From Berberis thunbergii (Eukaryota; Streptophyta; Magnoliopsida; Ranunculales; Berberidaceae), in contig QNQO01000604.1 of NCBI GenBank assembly GCA_003290165.1, positions 434,001 to 498,000 of the forward strand: 64,000 bases of DNA, in the 5' to 3' direction. Under the pieces are notes generated by a model. That model ran no database searches. It was given only the letters and a program-made list of their open reading frames with translations, and was not told where the DNA came from. This document shows, one piece after another, positions 44,609-56,971 of this stretch. How positions within the stretch are numbered: position 1 is the stretch's first letter; the number at the start of each line of letters is the position of its first letter. A program made the position numbers and the translations under genes.

Positions 44609-45189
44609 TTACATAATGGAACCAAATCCCATATTCACTACATGATCCTTGAATTTTAACGGTGGCATGCCCTTAGTCAAAGGATCAACGATCATCAAAT
44701 CAGTATTGACGTGCTCAATGACCACTTTCTTATCCTTAACACGTTCTCTTATGGCTAGATACTTGATGTCGATGTGTTTGCTTCGACTACCACTTTTGTT
44801 GTTTTTAGCCATAAAACAGTAGCTGAATTATCGCAATACATTCTCAATGGCCTAGAAATACAATCCATGATTCTAAGCCCGGATATGAAACTCTTTAACC
44901 ATACACCATGTGAAGTAGCCTCAAAAGAGGTAACGAACTCAACTTCCATCGAGGAAGTAGCAACCAAGGTTTGCTTAACACTCTTCCAAGACACAGCTCC
45001 ATCCGCCATCATAAAGATATATCCTAATGTTGATTTGCGTGAATCAACATAGCCAGCAAAGTCTGAATCGTAGTAGCCAATTACTTCCAAATTGTTCGTC
45101 CGTCTATACATAAGAATGTAACTTTTGGTTCCTTGAAGGTACCTCATCACTTTTCTTTGCAGCTTTTCAGTGGTCTGTTCCTGGATCAC
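44609..45189 (-). pseudogene. Copia B RNase H
   Basis: On the minus strand: KVMRYLQGTKSYILMYRRTN, GYYDSDFAGYVDSRKSTLGY, GAVSWKSVKQTLVATSSMEV and, after a break near 44790, IDIKYLAIRERVKDKKVVIE and DPLTKGMPPLKFKDHV. This is the Copia RNase H and C-terminus. Two frames are needed, so it is broken. Confidence 0.85.
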
Positions 45190-45196
45190 TCTAATA

Positions 45197-46223
45197 TCAT
45201 CCCAACATTCCTATAGCAAATGCAATGTCAGGTCTGGTGCAGACCTGAGCATACATCAAGCTTCCAACAACAGAAGCATATGGAATGTTATTAACTTGTT
45301 CCCTTTCAAAATCATTTTTCGGGCATTGGTTCAAATTGAACCTATCACCCTTCACAATGGGAGCTACACTTGGTGAACAATCTTTCATCCAAAATCTCTC
45401 TAAAACTTTATTGATGTAGGTTTCTTGAGATAGACCTAAAATGCCTTTAAATTTGTCTCTATGGATCTTAATGCCAATGATATAAGATGCTTCACCCATG
45501 TCCTTCATGTCAAAGTTTTGAGAGAAAAATTGTTTCACCTCATGCAGCAAACCCTTGTCATTGGTTGCAAGTAGAATGTCATCCACGTATAAAACAAAAA
45601 AAACAAATCTTACTCTCACTGACCTTCTGGTATATACATTGATCCATGACGTTTTCTACAAATCCAAATTAAGAAATTACATCATGGAATTTAAAATACC
45701 ATTGATGGGGCGCTTGTTTCAAACCGTATACGGATTTCTTGAGCTTGCATACCAAATGCTCACCTTCACTAGAGGGGAATCCTTCAGGTTGTTTCATGTA
45801 AACCTCTTCCTTTAGCTCTCCATTGAGAATTGTCATTTTCATATCCATTTGTTGCAACTCTAAGTCAAAATGGGCCGCTAATGCCAAAATGATGCGCAAG
45901 GAATCTTTCTTAGACACAGAAGAGAAGGTCTTAGTGTAATCGATTCCTTCCTTTTGAGTGAATCCCTTAGCAATGAGTCTCGCCTTGTATCTCTCAATGT
46001 TGCCTAATGAGTTTTTCTTTGTCTTAAAGACCCATTTGCATCCAATGGCTTTTACACCCTTGGGCAACTCAACAAGATCCCAAACTTTGTTACTCTTCAT
46101 AGAATTCATATATTCTTTCGTGGCATTGTTCCATAATTCTGATTCCTTGCAACTTATGGCTTGTGAGAAAAGACTCGGATCATTTTCGACTCCAATGTTG
46201 TAGTCAGATTTTTGTAGATACAC
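45197..46223 (-). pseudogene. Copia B reverse transcriptase
   Basis: 46223-45669 encodes LWNNATKEYMNSMKSNKVWD, VFKTKKNSLGNIERYKARLI, DMKMTILNGELKEEVYMKQP and CKLKKSVYGLKQAPHQWYFK. The second frame, from 45619, gives VLYVDDILLATNDKGLLHEV and TRPDIAFAIGMLG. The YVDD catalytic motif is intact. The break near 45640-45665 separates the two frames. Confidence 0.87.
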
Positions 46224-46399
46224 AATTCAATCACTAGGGATTGTTGATATCTTTGTTCTAGTAGATCTTCTCAATGTTGTACCATTATCTCCCTGAGAAG
46301 TATGTGGTTCAATTGGTTATTCAAAAGTTCTTGGCAACTCTTGATCTAGGTGATCTATTGGAATGTTGTCAGCAGCTTGTGGAACTTCAATGATTGGTC

Positions 46400-47752
46400 G
46401 TTCAACACCAATTTGTACTTGAGGAGTGCTATGAGCAATGATCAATCTATCACTTGAGGTGGAAGGGTGATATTTTGAATGATCATTTTAGGAAATTATG
46501 TTCCTGGTTTGATCGCTCCCACTGATCAAGTCATTCTCAATAAACTTTGCATTCTTGATTCCACAATCCTAGTGTTGTGGGATGCAAAATAGAATATGTA
46601 CCCTTTAGACCTTTCAGCATATCCAATGAAATGCCTACTAATGGTCCCTGGGTCCAACTTATTCTCTTATGGATTATAAATTCTTACTTCAGACGGGCAT
46701 CCCCAAACATGCACATATAGCAAACTCGGTTTCCAACCTTTCAATAACTCGAATGGCATTTTTAGAACAACCTAGGTTGGAACTCAGTTCAATATGTACA
46801 CTGCCATCTTAAGTGCTCCAGTCCACAAGGATTTAGGAATATTTAAGTTGTTTTGCATACTCCGCACCATGTTCAATAACGTTCGGTTTCTTCTTTCTGC
46901 CACACCATTTTGGTCTCGTGAACCAGACATGGTGTATTGGGCAACTATCCCATTCACTTGAAGAAACTTTGCAAACGGACCATGAACTTGTCCATCCTAT
47001 ATGTATCTCCCATAATATTCTCCACCCCTATCTGCTCTCACGATCTTAATTTGCTTTTTGCATTGCTTCTCTACTTCATCATTAAAAATCTTAAAGGCAT
47101 CTAATGTTTCGTTCTTGTTATGAAGCAAATAAAGAAACATGTATCGTGAATAATCAACTATAAAAGAAATGAAGTATCTCTGACCATGTGAGTCCATGTC
47201 TGGATTACATATATTAGTATGTATGATTTCTAATATGTCTGAACTCCTTTTGGCACATTTCTTTGACTTGTTGGTCTGCTTTTCCTTAATGTAGTCCACA
47301 TAAGTTTCAAAATTGAAAAAATCTAGAGTACTAAGTACCCCATCATTTACTAATCTCTTAATTCGCTATATGGAGATATGTTTCAATCTCCGGTGCCATA
47401 AATTAGAGGAATCCTCATTCATAACACATCGTTTAATACTAGTGTTAACATGCATAGCGTTATAAGTGGCATCATTTTTTAAATCAATAGAAAAAAGACC
47501 ATCAGACAATGTACTATTCGCAACAAGATTAAAATTATAAAATAAACTTAATGATGTTTGTGAAAAATTAAAGGAATAACCCAGAGGTACAAGTCTTGAA
47601 ACTAAAATAAAATTCCTAGAGAAACTTGGAATATAAAATGTCTTTTCCAAATTTAAAATAAAACCACTACTTAAAACTAAACTGTAGGTTCCAATAGCCT
47701 CTACATGTGAACGCATATTGTTTCCTGAATAAATGTTTTGCTCACTTCCCAC
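46400..47752 (-). pseudogene. Copia B integrase region
   Basis: The zinc region is visible as NLWHRRLKHISI near 47370, and the core as ILEIIHTNICNPDMDSHGQR, FISFIVDYSRYMFLYLLHNK and VRADRGGEYYGRYI (47299-46997); the Asp and Glu core motifs are still recognisable. The region below 47000 is in several frames. Confidence 0.75.
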
Positions 47753-47767
47753 TGGCTTCCTTAGAGT

Positions 47768-48590
47768 TCACATACCCTGCAAGGTATTTGAAATATGGAT
47801 TGTAGAACCAGAATCAATCCACCATGTGTTATAAATAACATCAACCATATTAGATTCATAACAAACAAATGAGATTTGATTACCTTTCATCTCAAGCCAT
47901 TTCTGAAGTTTGGCGCATTCCTTCTTCACGTGTCCCTTCTTTTTACAGAAGAAACACAAGGATTCCTTCTTAATATCAACTTGGGGAAATATTTTACCTT
48001 GCCCCTTCTTATTGGCTTGAGCTTTGTCCTTTCCCCGCATTGTCAACATTGAACTCTCTCTCCATTCCATTATGAGCCTCCCTTCTTCTTGAACACACAT
48101 GGTCATGAGTTCATTAGTTGACAATTTGTCTTTATGTGTGTTATACGAGATTTTGAAAGACCCGTATTGTAGTGGGAGAGTATTCAGGATATAGTGCACC
48201 AAGAAGGATCTTGATATGTCAACCTCGAGATTTTTCAATTGAGCCGCAATGTCCCTCATCTGCATGATGTGCTCGCGCACACCTCTCACAGTGGTAAGCC
48301 TCATGGAAGAGAACTTCATGATTAGGGTGTATGCAACTGCCTTATCTGAATTTTGAAGTGACGAACTGATCATCTATGGCCTTTAGTAAATCAGGGACCT
48401 TCTCATGCTGATCGATCAAACCACGTATACCAACAAATATTTTAGTCTTTATGAACATCACATTTAGACGATTAGATCGCTCCCATCGTTCATAAAGTGC
48501 AATGTTCTCTGAAGTGTTGGTACTAGTAACTGCAGGTGGTTTGTCTTTCCTAGTTGCATAATCAATGTCCGTCCACTCTAAATGGAGCAA
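47768..48590 (-). pseudogene. Copia B gag and protease start
   Basis: 48590-48342 gives DYATRKDKPPAVTSTNTSEN and YERWERSNRLNVMFIKTKIF. A frame change near 48350 leads to 48373-47768 with TVRGVREHIMQMRDIAAQLK, a CCHC knuckle (CFFCKKKGHVKKEC) and the protease active site (WWIDSGSTIHISN). The DSG triplet is intact. Confidence 0.85.
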
Positions 48591-49158
48591 AATTCTCCCC
48601 TTCCATATTTTATAGTTATCATCCTTAAGTTCAGAAATATCACAACGAATATAAGAGAAGTTTGCAGTTTGACTTGCTGCATAAATTTAAAATACATGTT
48701 TATTAAAATTGAGGCCTAAATAAATTTCATGCTTTACTAATGTAAATCATGCTAAAATTGAATCTAATGACATAAAAATTACCTGTGGGCTAAATTTTTT
48801 AATTCAAGTAGATTCAAATATACCATATGATATAATTATCAAATTATGTACTTAATTCATAATTTAGCGGGTACATTATGAGAATAATTTGATATTCTAT
48901 CATAAACCTTATGATAAAACTATCAAATCATATTCTAATCAATAATTCCAGTGGGTAGATAATGAAAAATAATTTGATATTTTATCCTAATTAATTATAT
49001 AAATATAATAAAAAAATTTGAAGATAAATTTATTATATTAAGTATAATTAATTACAATTAATGTCTATAAAATCTTTATGTGATCCTAAACATAGCATAA
49101 CATATGATTTTTATTTAATTAAAGATGTTGTGGCTAATCCTTAATTAATAAAAGTTGT

Positions 49159-50291
49159 ATGGATCACTAGACATTAAATTCTCCAAAATAAAATTAATGC
49201 ATCATGAGAACAATTGTCAATTGCATTATTTAACTATAATTAAAATTTGCAAACATTAGATGATCAACATGGGCTGCTGCAAATTTGCACAATTAATATT
49301 TGTTGGGTCTGAAATCAACATGGGCTGGAGGTATGTTTCGATCACTTCTATTTTTCCGCATTGATCTATTTGCTTGTTGAGTTTATGTAAAACATGATTA
49401 GATCCATTTAAACTCTTACATTTGGTATCAGAGCCTTGATAAATACCTTTGCCTTATGTTTTATATTTCGAAAAATTCTCTGGAAAACTCTGTTTTTATT
49501 TTTCGAAACTCTTCTCGAATAAAAAACTCTTTTTATGGTTGTTTTTATGTGCGATGAAATAAGAAATCATTAAGAATTTGGATTTAAAATGATTATATGA
49601 TTTGAAAAGTTAGTTAGCTATCCAAAATACCAAGAAAACATTGGGTTTTCACGAAACCGGGTCGAAACAAGGGTTCAAGGTTGAAGATGACACTATTGGA
49701 TCACTGTGTGAATATAAATTTTGGAAAGCAAAATTTTATGTTGCAATCAAATTGGTTTCCAAGTCCAACCCATGTTGGCTTCAAATTAGTTTTCCAAGCC
49801 CAGTCCATATTGATTTTAGACCCCGCAAATATTAATTGTGCAAATTTTCAGCCCATGTTGATCATCTAATGTTTGCAAATTTTAATTATAGTTAAGTTAT
49901 ACAATAGACAATTGTTCTCATGATGCATTAATTTTATTTTGGAGAATTTAATGTCTAGTGATCCATATAATTTTAATTATAGTTAAGGTTGTGTTTCTTG
50001 GTATTTTGGACAACAAAATAACGTTTCAAATCATAATCATTGGAAATCCAGATTCTTAATGATTTCTTATTTCATTGCACATAAGAACAACCATAAAAAA
50101 AAAGAGTTTTTAATTTGAGAAGAGTTTCGAAAAATAAAAACAGAGTTTCCAGCGAATTTTTCGAAAGAAAAAAAAACAAGGCAAAGGTACTGATACCAAA
50201 TGTAAGAATTTTAATAGATCTAATCATGCTTTACACAAACTCAACAAGCAATTAGATCAATGCGGAAAAATAAAAGTGATCGAAACATATC
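49159..50291. repeat. Two inverted segment pairs in the Copia B leader
   Basis: Segment A (49159-49305) is the reverse complement of 49827-49967, and segment B (49332-49640) is the reverse complement of 49992-50291. B includes 89 bp of LTR end and a second primer site (TGGTATCAGAGCC, 49423-49435) in plus orientation. The order is A, B, A', B', not A, B, B', A', so this is not one simple palindrome. Confidence 0.75.
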
Positions 50292-50573
50292 TCTAGCCAT
50301 TTTCTTTTCAAGCTCAACCCCTGATTTATCAGTGTTTTGTGTTTTGGCGTTTCTAAACTTTTGAACTCATTCATGTAGATGGTGTAAAACTGAAAGGTTT
50401 TCAAGTGAGAGAGTTTAGGGACCAAATACAGTATTAATAGCTGAGTTCCCATCAAACTCAAAACCGCAACTAGATTTTTTGCCACGTAACCGTACGGAAG
50501 TTGGAAAGACTGGTTCAATGTGGACCATTTGTTGAAAAACCGATTCCCTAATCAAGGGAAAAAAAATCCAACA
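50201..50573 (-). repeat. Copia B LTR (right; 5' LTR of the element)
   Basis: This is the partner of 43896-44289; the primer site complementary to initiator tRNA-Met lies just inside it. Confidence 0.85.
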
Positions 50574-50616
50574 TAGTAGCCTAAGACTCAACTTCTAAAC
50601 TCGTCAGTAACATTAA

Positions 50617-52075
50617 GGCTCCACTTGGTATACGGTAAAAGAATGCATATGCAAAAGTTTACGACGGTTACATAAACTTAGGTGCTTGGTTGACTTTACG
50701 AAAAATAATTATTGGAATTTGAATTCAGGACCTCCTCTATAAAACTTTGCGGGACAAAATCTTCTGCATTACTTTGCAAAACTCTCATGATCTCATCTTA
50801 CTCGAATTTTATTCTCAACTCCTTCATAAACACCCCAACCATCACCACCTTCACAACTACCGCCATCACCACCACCACTATACCGTAAACATCACCACTA
50901 CTGCCACTTCCATCCGCTATGTCATCGTGCACCACCGCCACAACCACCATAATATACCATAACAACCACCGCCATTGCCACTACCACAACCACTGCCAAC
51001 CCCACTACTACCACCACCACCACCACCACCACCATCTCCACCAATACCACTACCATAGCATAATCACCCACAACCAACACCACCTTTACTACTGCCACCA
51101 TAATTAGTTGTTACTATAACAAAACCATCACAACCACCACTCCACTGCCATTACCACCACCGCCACCACCACAATCACCATCGCCTCCAAGATCACCGAT
51201 ACCATAACATACCACAACCACCACCAACTTTACTAGTATCACCATAACCGTCCTCCGCCACCATTGCCACCACTACAACTACCATAGCACAACCACCAAC
51301 ACCACCACTATATCATAATCACACGACCACTATCACCACCACTATAGCATAATCACCACAACCACCACTACATTCATTACTACCATTGCTGCAACCACCA
51401 CAACCATTACCACTACCACCATTATATTCACATAACCACCATAGCTTAGCCACCACAACCACCACTATTATTAAATCACCGTCATTGCCACCACCACCAT
51501 AGTCACCACCATCCCACCGCCACTACCACCATCACCACCACCTCTAAGATCACCGATATCATAACATACCACAACCACCACCAACTTCACTAATACCACT
51601 ATAACCGTCATCTCCACCACCACTACCACCACCACAACTACCATAGCACAACCACCACCACCACTACTATAGCATAATCACTACGACCACCATCACCACC
51701 ACTATAGCATAATCACCACAACCACCACCACTTTCACTACTACCACTGCCACAACCACCACAAGCATCACCACCGCCACCTTTATATTCACCGAACCACC
51801 ATAGCTTAGCCACCACAACCGCCTTCATTTTAAAATCACCGCCATTCCCATCACTACCACCATCATTGCCCACATTCGTAATCACCATCAACACAACCAC
51901 AACCACAACTACTGCCATCATCACCACCACTAACAATCACTTGTCTAATTGCATCAATTTTAATTAATTATACCAAACACTCGTAAAGTAATGCATTACA
52001 AACCAATGCAATGCAAACTAATTCATTTACATTAATTTGCAAAATGCATTATTATACAGTGTACCAAGCGAAGCC
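50617..52075. mobile_element. PIF/Harbinger-like element filled with CCA repeats
   Basis: The left end GGCTCCACTTGGTATAC and inverted right end GGCTTCGCTTGGTACAC match at all but three positions. TAA flanks both sides (50614-50616, 52076-52078). This is the Tourist/PIF pattern. There is no transposase. About 1.1 kb of the 1,459 bp is an imperfect CCA/ACC repeat. Confidence 0.7.
50840..51940. repeat. CCA-rich minisatellite with a ~350-bp higher-order unit
   Basis: Nearly G-free on the plus strand, built of ACC/CCA triplets with interspersed CATAGCA and ACCATAAC variants. About 51150-51495 and 51500-51850 are two copies of one unit; both contain CCAAGATCACCGAT or a close variant and ACCATAGCTTAGCCACC. 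The His/Thr-rich and Val/Gly-rich ORFs here are products of the repeat. Confidence 0.85.
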
Positions 52076-52078
52076 TAA

Positions 52079-52707
52079 GTGTCATGGTTTTACTATGTGA
52101 GAGTGAGACAACGAAATGTGTGATTTGGAAGTTTCTAAATCATCAAAACTTGGTTGGCATGGGACGATCAGCCGAGTTGTGCAATGTAAACAAATGGGCT
52201 TTTAAGGTAATTCACTAGTAGCTATAGTTAGGATTGGTCTGTTGCTAGCTACCCTACCCAATGGGCCAAAATATTATGGGTTGGGCTCAGTTTGAGCCCG
52301 CCCAAACATTGACCCTGGAATCCAGTTGTCCGTTGCTCTTAGATACCCGCTCGCTCTCATTAAGTTATCATCAAGTTGAAATCAAGCCTCGAGATATTTG
52401 TAACTTACACATCTCAACACACTATTTCACTCATCACTATTCACTACTACTATTCACTCTTCCACTTATGCTGATGGAACTGATGACGTCCTTCACTTCA
52501 TTTTCACCTCTATTCGTCCAGCCCTTCTCCTCTCAACCCACAACCGTACATCCATCCCCAGATAATAAATCTTACCATAACAACCTTGCTAATTTTCTTT
52601 ACTCTTTTCTTCAAAAACCCTATTTCGTGAGATTTCTTGTTCAAATTTCAAGAAAATTTAGTAGGGTTTGTGTATATAAAACCTAGGGTTCGGATCTTAC
52701 ATGTTGT
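52079..52707 (+). promoter_or_regulatory. GTE4 upstream region and 5' leader
   Basis: The region holds no other gene. AAACCCTA (telo-box-like, about 52616) and the reverse TAGGGTT (about 52684) lie in the leader; such boxes are common in plant genes active in dividing cells. TATATAAAAC at 52673 is only 35 bp before the ATG, probably too close to act as the TATA box. Pyrimidine-rich tracts upstream (52420-52620) suit a leader. Confidence 0.4.
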
Positions 52708-54872
52708 ATGGCTTCGGGTCCTCTGCTCGGCGGAGGTGGAGGTGGAGGTGGAGACGGATCTTCGCGCGAGAAGCAGAGATGGACAGATAGTAACAAAGTC
52801 TACACTCGTAAATCTTTCAACAAATCAGGTGTTAGCGGTGGTGGTGGTGGCGTGTCAAAGAAGACTCTTCTTGTTGAAACTCCCCAATCCGAAGAAGAAG
52901 CTAATTTGTCCTCCCAGCAACAAATCTCTGACTCGTCGAGCTTGAAGGTAGTAAGTGGAATGGCGCCGAACCGCGATCCAGCGCCACCGGGGAACGGATC
53001 GGTGAGAGGGGGAGACCGATCTGGGTTCGCCAAGGCTGAAAACCGCGTGACTATAAATTTGGGGACAAAGCCGAAGCAAGAGATTAGGGAGCTGAGGAAG
53101 AAGCTCGCTAGTGAGCTGGAGCAGGTGAGGAGCATGGTGAAGAAGCTGGAAGCGAAGGAGTTGCAGCTTGGGGTTTCTGGTTATAGTCATTCCCAGCTTT
53201 CGGTGAATGATCCGGTTGATAATGATAGGTTAATGAGAGTGAATTCAGATGTTGCGTCTGTGGTGTTGCAAGATTCCCGGCCGTTGCACCAGCTGAGTGT
53301 TTCGGTGGTGGAGAATAGTCAGGGTGGGGTGAGTGATGTGGTGGAGAAGGAGAAGAGAACACCCAAGGTCAACAAGTATTATCGGAATTCGGATTTTATT
53401 TCCGGAAAGGACAAGTTCCCGCCCCCAGAGAGTAACAAGAAGTCCAAGTCTCACAGTAGTAAGAAGCATGGACATGGAGGAGGAGGGAATTATGGGTTCG
53501 GAATGGATAAGTCGAATCCGGTGTTCATGGAATGTACTAGTTTGCTTGAGAAATTGATGAAACACAAGCATGGCTGGGTTTTTAATAAACCTGTGGATGT
53601 TAAGTTGCTTGGGTTGCATGATTACTACACCATTATAAAGCATCCTATGGATTTGGGTACGGTGAAGACGAGGCTGAACAAGAACTGGTACAAGTCGCCT
53701 AAGGAGTTTGCAGAGGATGTGAGATTGACATTTCGTAATGCAATGACTTATAACCCGAAAGGGCAGGATGTTCATGTTATGGCGGAATTGTTGTTGAAGA
53801 TGTTTGAGGATGGATGGGCTGTGATTGAGGTTCAATGTAATCTGAATCCGAGGTTCGAAGAGAATTATGATATTGGTGCGCCAACCCCGACTTCAAAGAG
53901 AACCCCTGCTCCTCCACCTTTTAATGAAACGAGGAAGACTTTGGATAGGTCAGAATCCACTACATTTCTGAGTGAATCCAGACCGAAACCCAGTGGTGCT
54001 CCTTCTGGGAGAACTCCTGCTCCGAAGAAACCCAAGGCGAAGGAACCAAATAAACGAGACATGACCTATGAGGAGAAGCAAAGACTCAGTATGAACCTTC
54101 AGAGCTTACCCCCGGAAAAGCTGGATAACGTTGTGCAAATCATTAGAAGGAGAAGTTCGACTCTCTGCCAACGCGATGATGAGATTGAAGTGGATATAGA
54201 TGTTGTGGATCCAGAGACTCTTTGGGAACTCGATAGGTTTGTTACCAATTACAAGAAGAGTTTAAGCAAGAACAAGAGAAAAGCCGAACTTGCTATGCAA
54301 GCAAGAGAACCTGAACAGACTGCCCAAGGAATGGTGAGCGCCTAAGCTGAAATTTTTGTAGTTTCTTCTTTGGGCATTTCCCTCTGTATAGATAATTGAT
54401 TTTGGCTACAGACCTCTGATTTTGTTGTTGGTCTATACAGAATCCTAAGCCAGCTGTGGTGGAGGCAACAAGGGAAACAAAATCAGGTAATAATGAACTG
54501 TTATCAAGTAGTGGCCAGCCATTCCATGTTGCACGTAAGTTGAATAATTAGTGAATTTGCTTAAATCTGTGATTTTGCTGCAGATGAGAAAGACGCGGTA
54601 CCTTCCTCACATGTTCAAGGAGAAAAACAAGGGGATAATGCAAGTAGATCTAGTAGTTCAAGTAGCTCTAGCAGTGATTCTGGATCCTCTTCAACTGGTA
54701 TATATGTACCTTTCTTATTGAGTTTTTCAGATAGACTTGTCTAAAGTTCTTTGATTACAAAGTTTATGTTGGAAATTCGGTATCTAGTTAGATATATGAT
54801 TCCATTATGTTTGTGCATCCTGCAGATTCTGACAGTGATAGCTCATCTGCATCAGATGCGGGGCCAGCTTGA
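52708..54872 (+). CDS. GTE4: BET-type transcription factor GTE4
   Basis: Four exons, 52708-54333, 54441-54486, 54584-54697 and 54826-54872, all with GT..AG borders, give 610 residues. Order: Gly-rich N-terminus with VYTRK-type motif; basic coiled coil at about 121-155 (EIRELRKKLASELEQVRSM); single bromodomain about 270-378 with WVF shelf (290-292) and the acetyl-lysine-binding Asn at 349 (MTYNPKGQDVH); Pro-rich linker; NET domain from 452 (MTYEEKQRLSMNLQSLPPEK); basic KKSLSKNKRKAEL; Ser/Asp-rich tail. Plant BET proteins have one bromodomain, not two. The nuclear protein reads acetylated histones; GTE4 in Arabidopsis supports cell-cycle and meristem maintenance. Reading on past exon 1 gives an early stop (GMVSA), so splicing is needed for the acidic tail. 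The ATG is the first in frame and has the usual MASGP start. No defects are seen. Confidence 0.92.
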
Positions 54873-56963
54873 CCAAATGAATCTAGGTATAAAGCAGTGC
54901 TTTAAGCTCACTAGTTTAACATGTTTTCTATGGTTTTTTAGTTTTGTATCTCCTTATCGGGTTTGCTCCTGTATATTTGATTGTGGCATCCTTGCAGCTC
55001 TTCTATATTGTAATATTATGCTTTATTTTCTATTTGAAAAAAGTTTGTAGGATGCTTATGTAGGTCAATCAATATCCTATTAGTATTTACAGTCTAATCC
55101 AAGTGCGACACTTGGGGTGTGTGGCATTAGATTGTGTCAGGTCACTTGTGTCACAGGTTATAAATCACGTCAATAAGTGCTCAGTACGGTTTCTATTCAA
55201 TTTTTTTTATTGTGAGGTTTGAATGTCATTGCAAAAAAAAAAAAAAGTCCTGTTTTGTAGTAATTGATTTGCTTCTCTCTCAATATTACCTTCATTTAAT
55301 TTGATATATTCCGTATAAATATGGCAAGGACGTATATTTTAAGTACAAAACTTGATGTCTGAGGATTGAGAATAAGAAACGTATTTTGGCAAAATAGGTG
55401 CAACTCAAATATACCATTCCACAGCTTTAGCTTTTGGCACAAACATCATATTAATGTTAATGTTAGGATACATTGCAAGAGTGAAACAGTAACTATGGAA
55501 GAAGAGGGGCGGGTGGTGCAAGACAGCTGTTTGCATGGGAGATCCACTCAATTGGGATTAGCATTAATTGTTAAGAGTAGCAGAAAGTAGTTGATACCAG
55601 TCTCTCATGGTAGGATCTCAAGGCCTGGCTATGGTGGATGAATACAATGCTATCCTAATAAATGGTACCTGCTCGAAGAGTCTGCTTTTGGTTAGATTGC
55701 AATTCATGATGATCATAGTGATGCGGAAGTAGGGTAAATGGGAAGATGATGATGTTCATGGAAGGTCTGGGGAGGATGCAATTGTATCCTTGAGATATGA
55801 ATATGAGGGATCATATCATTGCACTTTTCCCAAGGATCCAGATGAGAAGTCCCCAGAGACTGATGATTTAGATGTTGAGGACACAGAAGATGCGGTTAAC
55901 TAGTTACCACAGTGGATCTTGAGCCAGGTAAATCATGTGATAATTAAGCAGGAGATAACCGAGTGGACTGTAGGCCTGACAGTGTTTCCAGTATAAATGT
56001 AGGATTAAATATATCAAAGTGGTGTAGGCTTCCTCTGATTGTTGGTAAGCCAAAAGCTACTCATCAAGCTCAATGCTTTAACATGGTTATTGGATCTTTG
56101 AAGCAACGGACTCGGGTCTCTCCCCTTTAGGGTCTAAGGTGTCAACTTTTTAGTACAAGGTATGGATAGGAACATTGCAGGCACTGTAGTCAACTCTTCA
56201 GTCCGCCTCACCACCTCGGGCATATTTACATGGAATAAAAAACTTGAGAACCGTTATACCCATAGTGATACAATTAATCCTATTTTCTTGTCTAACATTG
56301 ATGCAAGCAAGGAGTGGTTAATTGGGAAGATGCAAGAGGAAATAAATGCAGATGATGGTATTTCCTAATGCTACATTGACCGAGTTAATATGCACAAGTT
56401 GTTGGAGTTGGTGAAGGATTATCACAATTCACAACCACGTAGAAGTTCTAGAAATAGTACAACAACAACTTACTCGAGAAGAGGTTTTGCTGCACCTACA
56501 TCTACGCCGTTCGATGGTAGGATTCAGAGGAAGACATGGCTGATTTTGAAGGAGATGAAAATTTTGAAGTGGGTGTTGAAGGAGTTGTAGAAAGTGATGA
56601 TCGAGAATTGGGTTATGAAAAGGAAGATGAGTGAGATAGTGAGAAATGAGAAGTTGGTGAACAAGTTTTCATTATGTTTGATGTTTTTGTTGCTAATTTA
56701 TTTTATTATTATTTTATTTTATTTATATTTATTATTTAATTTTTATTTAATTTATTTTTATTATTTTTATTTTTTTATATTTATATTTTTATATTTATAT
56801 TTTTTATATTTTTATTGATTTAGTGGATGTTTGTAAGTTACTTGACACTTATGTAGTATATCCTTTTACTATGCTATTCAAGTTTTATTATGTTTCCATT
56901 TTGATTCTATGTAGTTGTGTGACTTTTTGTACATATTTGTCAAAATGATGATATATGCTATAT
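54873..56963. other. Downstream of GTE4; degenerate coding traces, AT repeat
   Basis: GTE4 3' UTR is followed by decayed sequence. Acidic pieces near 55740-55900 (YEYEGSYHCTFPKDPDEKSP) and 56280-56600 (NIDASKEWLIGKMQEEINAD) look like remains of a protein; the second recalls the C-terminal tail of some hAT transposases, but this is weak. 56690-56820 is a TTTAT-type low-complexity run. Confidence 0.3.
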
Positions 56964-56971
56964 GTTGATAT

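Larger units (their letters stand above)
43896..50573 (-). mobile_element. Copia retrotransposon B with rearranged leader
   Basis: LTRs are 43896-44289 (394 bp) and 50201-50573 (373 bp), starting TGTAAGAATTT and ending AATCCAACA. Flanks TTGTA and TAGTA match at four of five bases, a plausible worn target duplication. On the minus strand: LTR, primer site (TGGTATCAG, 50190-50198), a long leader, gag, protease, integrase, RT, RNase H, purine tract and LTR. The leader (48.7-50.2 kb) holds an inverted partial copy of the element's own LTR end, primer site and leader. Coding parts have a handful of stops and shifts. Confidence 0.9.

Noticed and set aside
50747..51936. His-rich, Thr-rich and Val/Gly-rich ORFs on both strands
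   Set aside because: They are translations of the CCA/GGT repeat, not proteins.
52800..53835. Long minus-strand ORFs opposite GTE4 (up to 196 codons)
   Set aside because: They are antisense shadows of the GTE4 first exon, whose domains are clear on the plus strand.
56594..56818. 74-codon hydrophobic ORF as a membrane peptide
   Set aside because: Phe/Tyr/Leu/Ile run from TTTAT low-complexity DNA.
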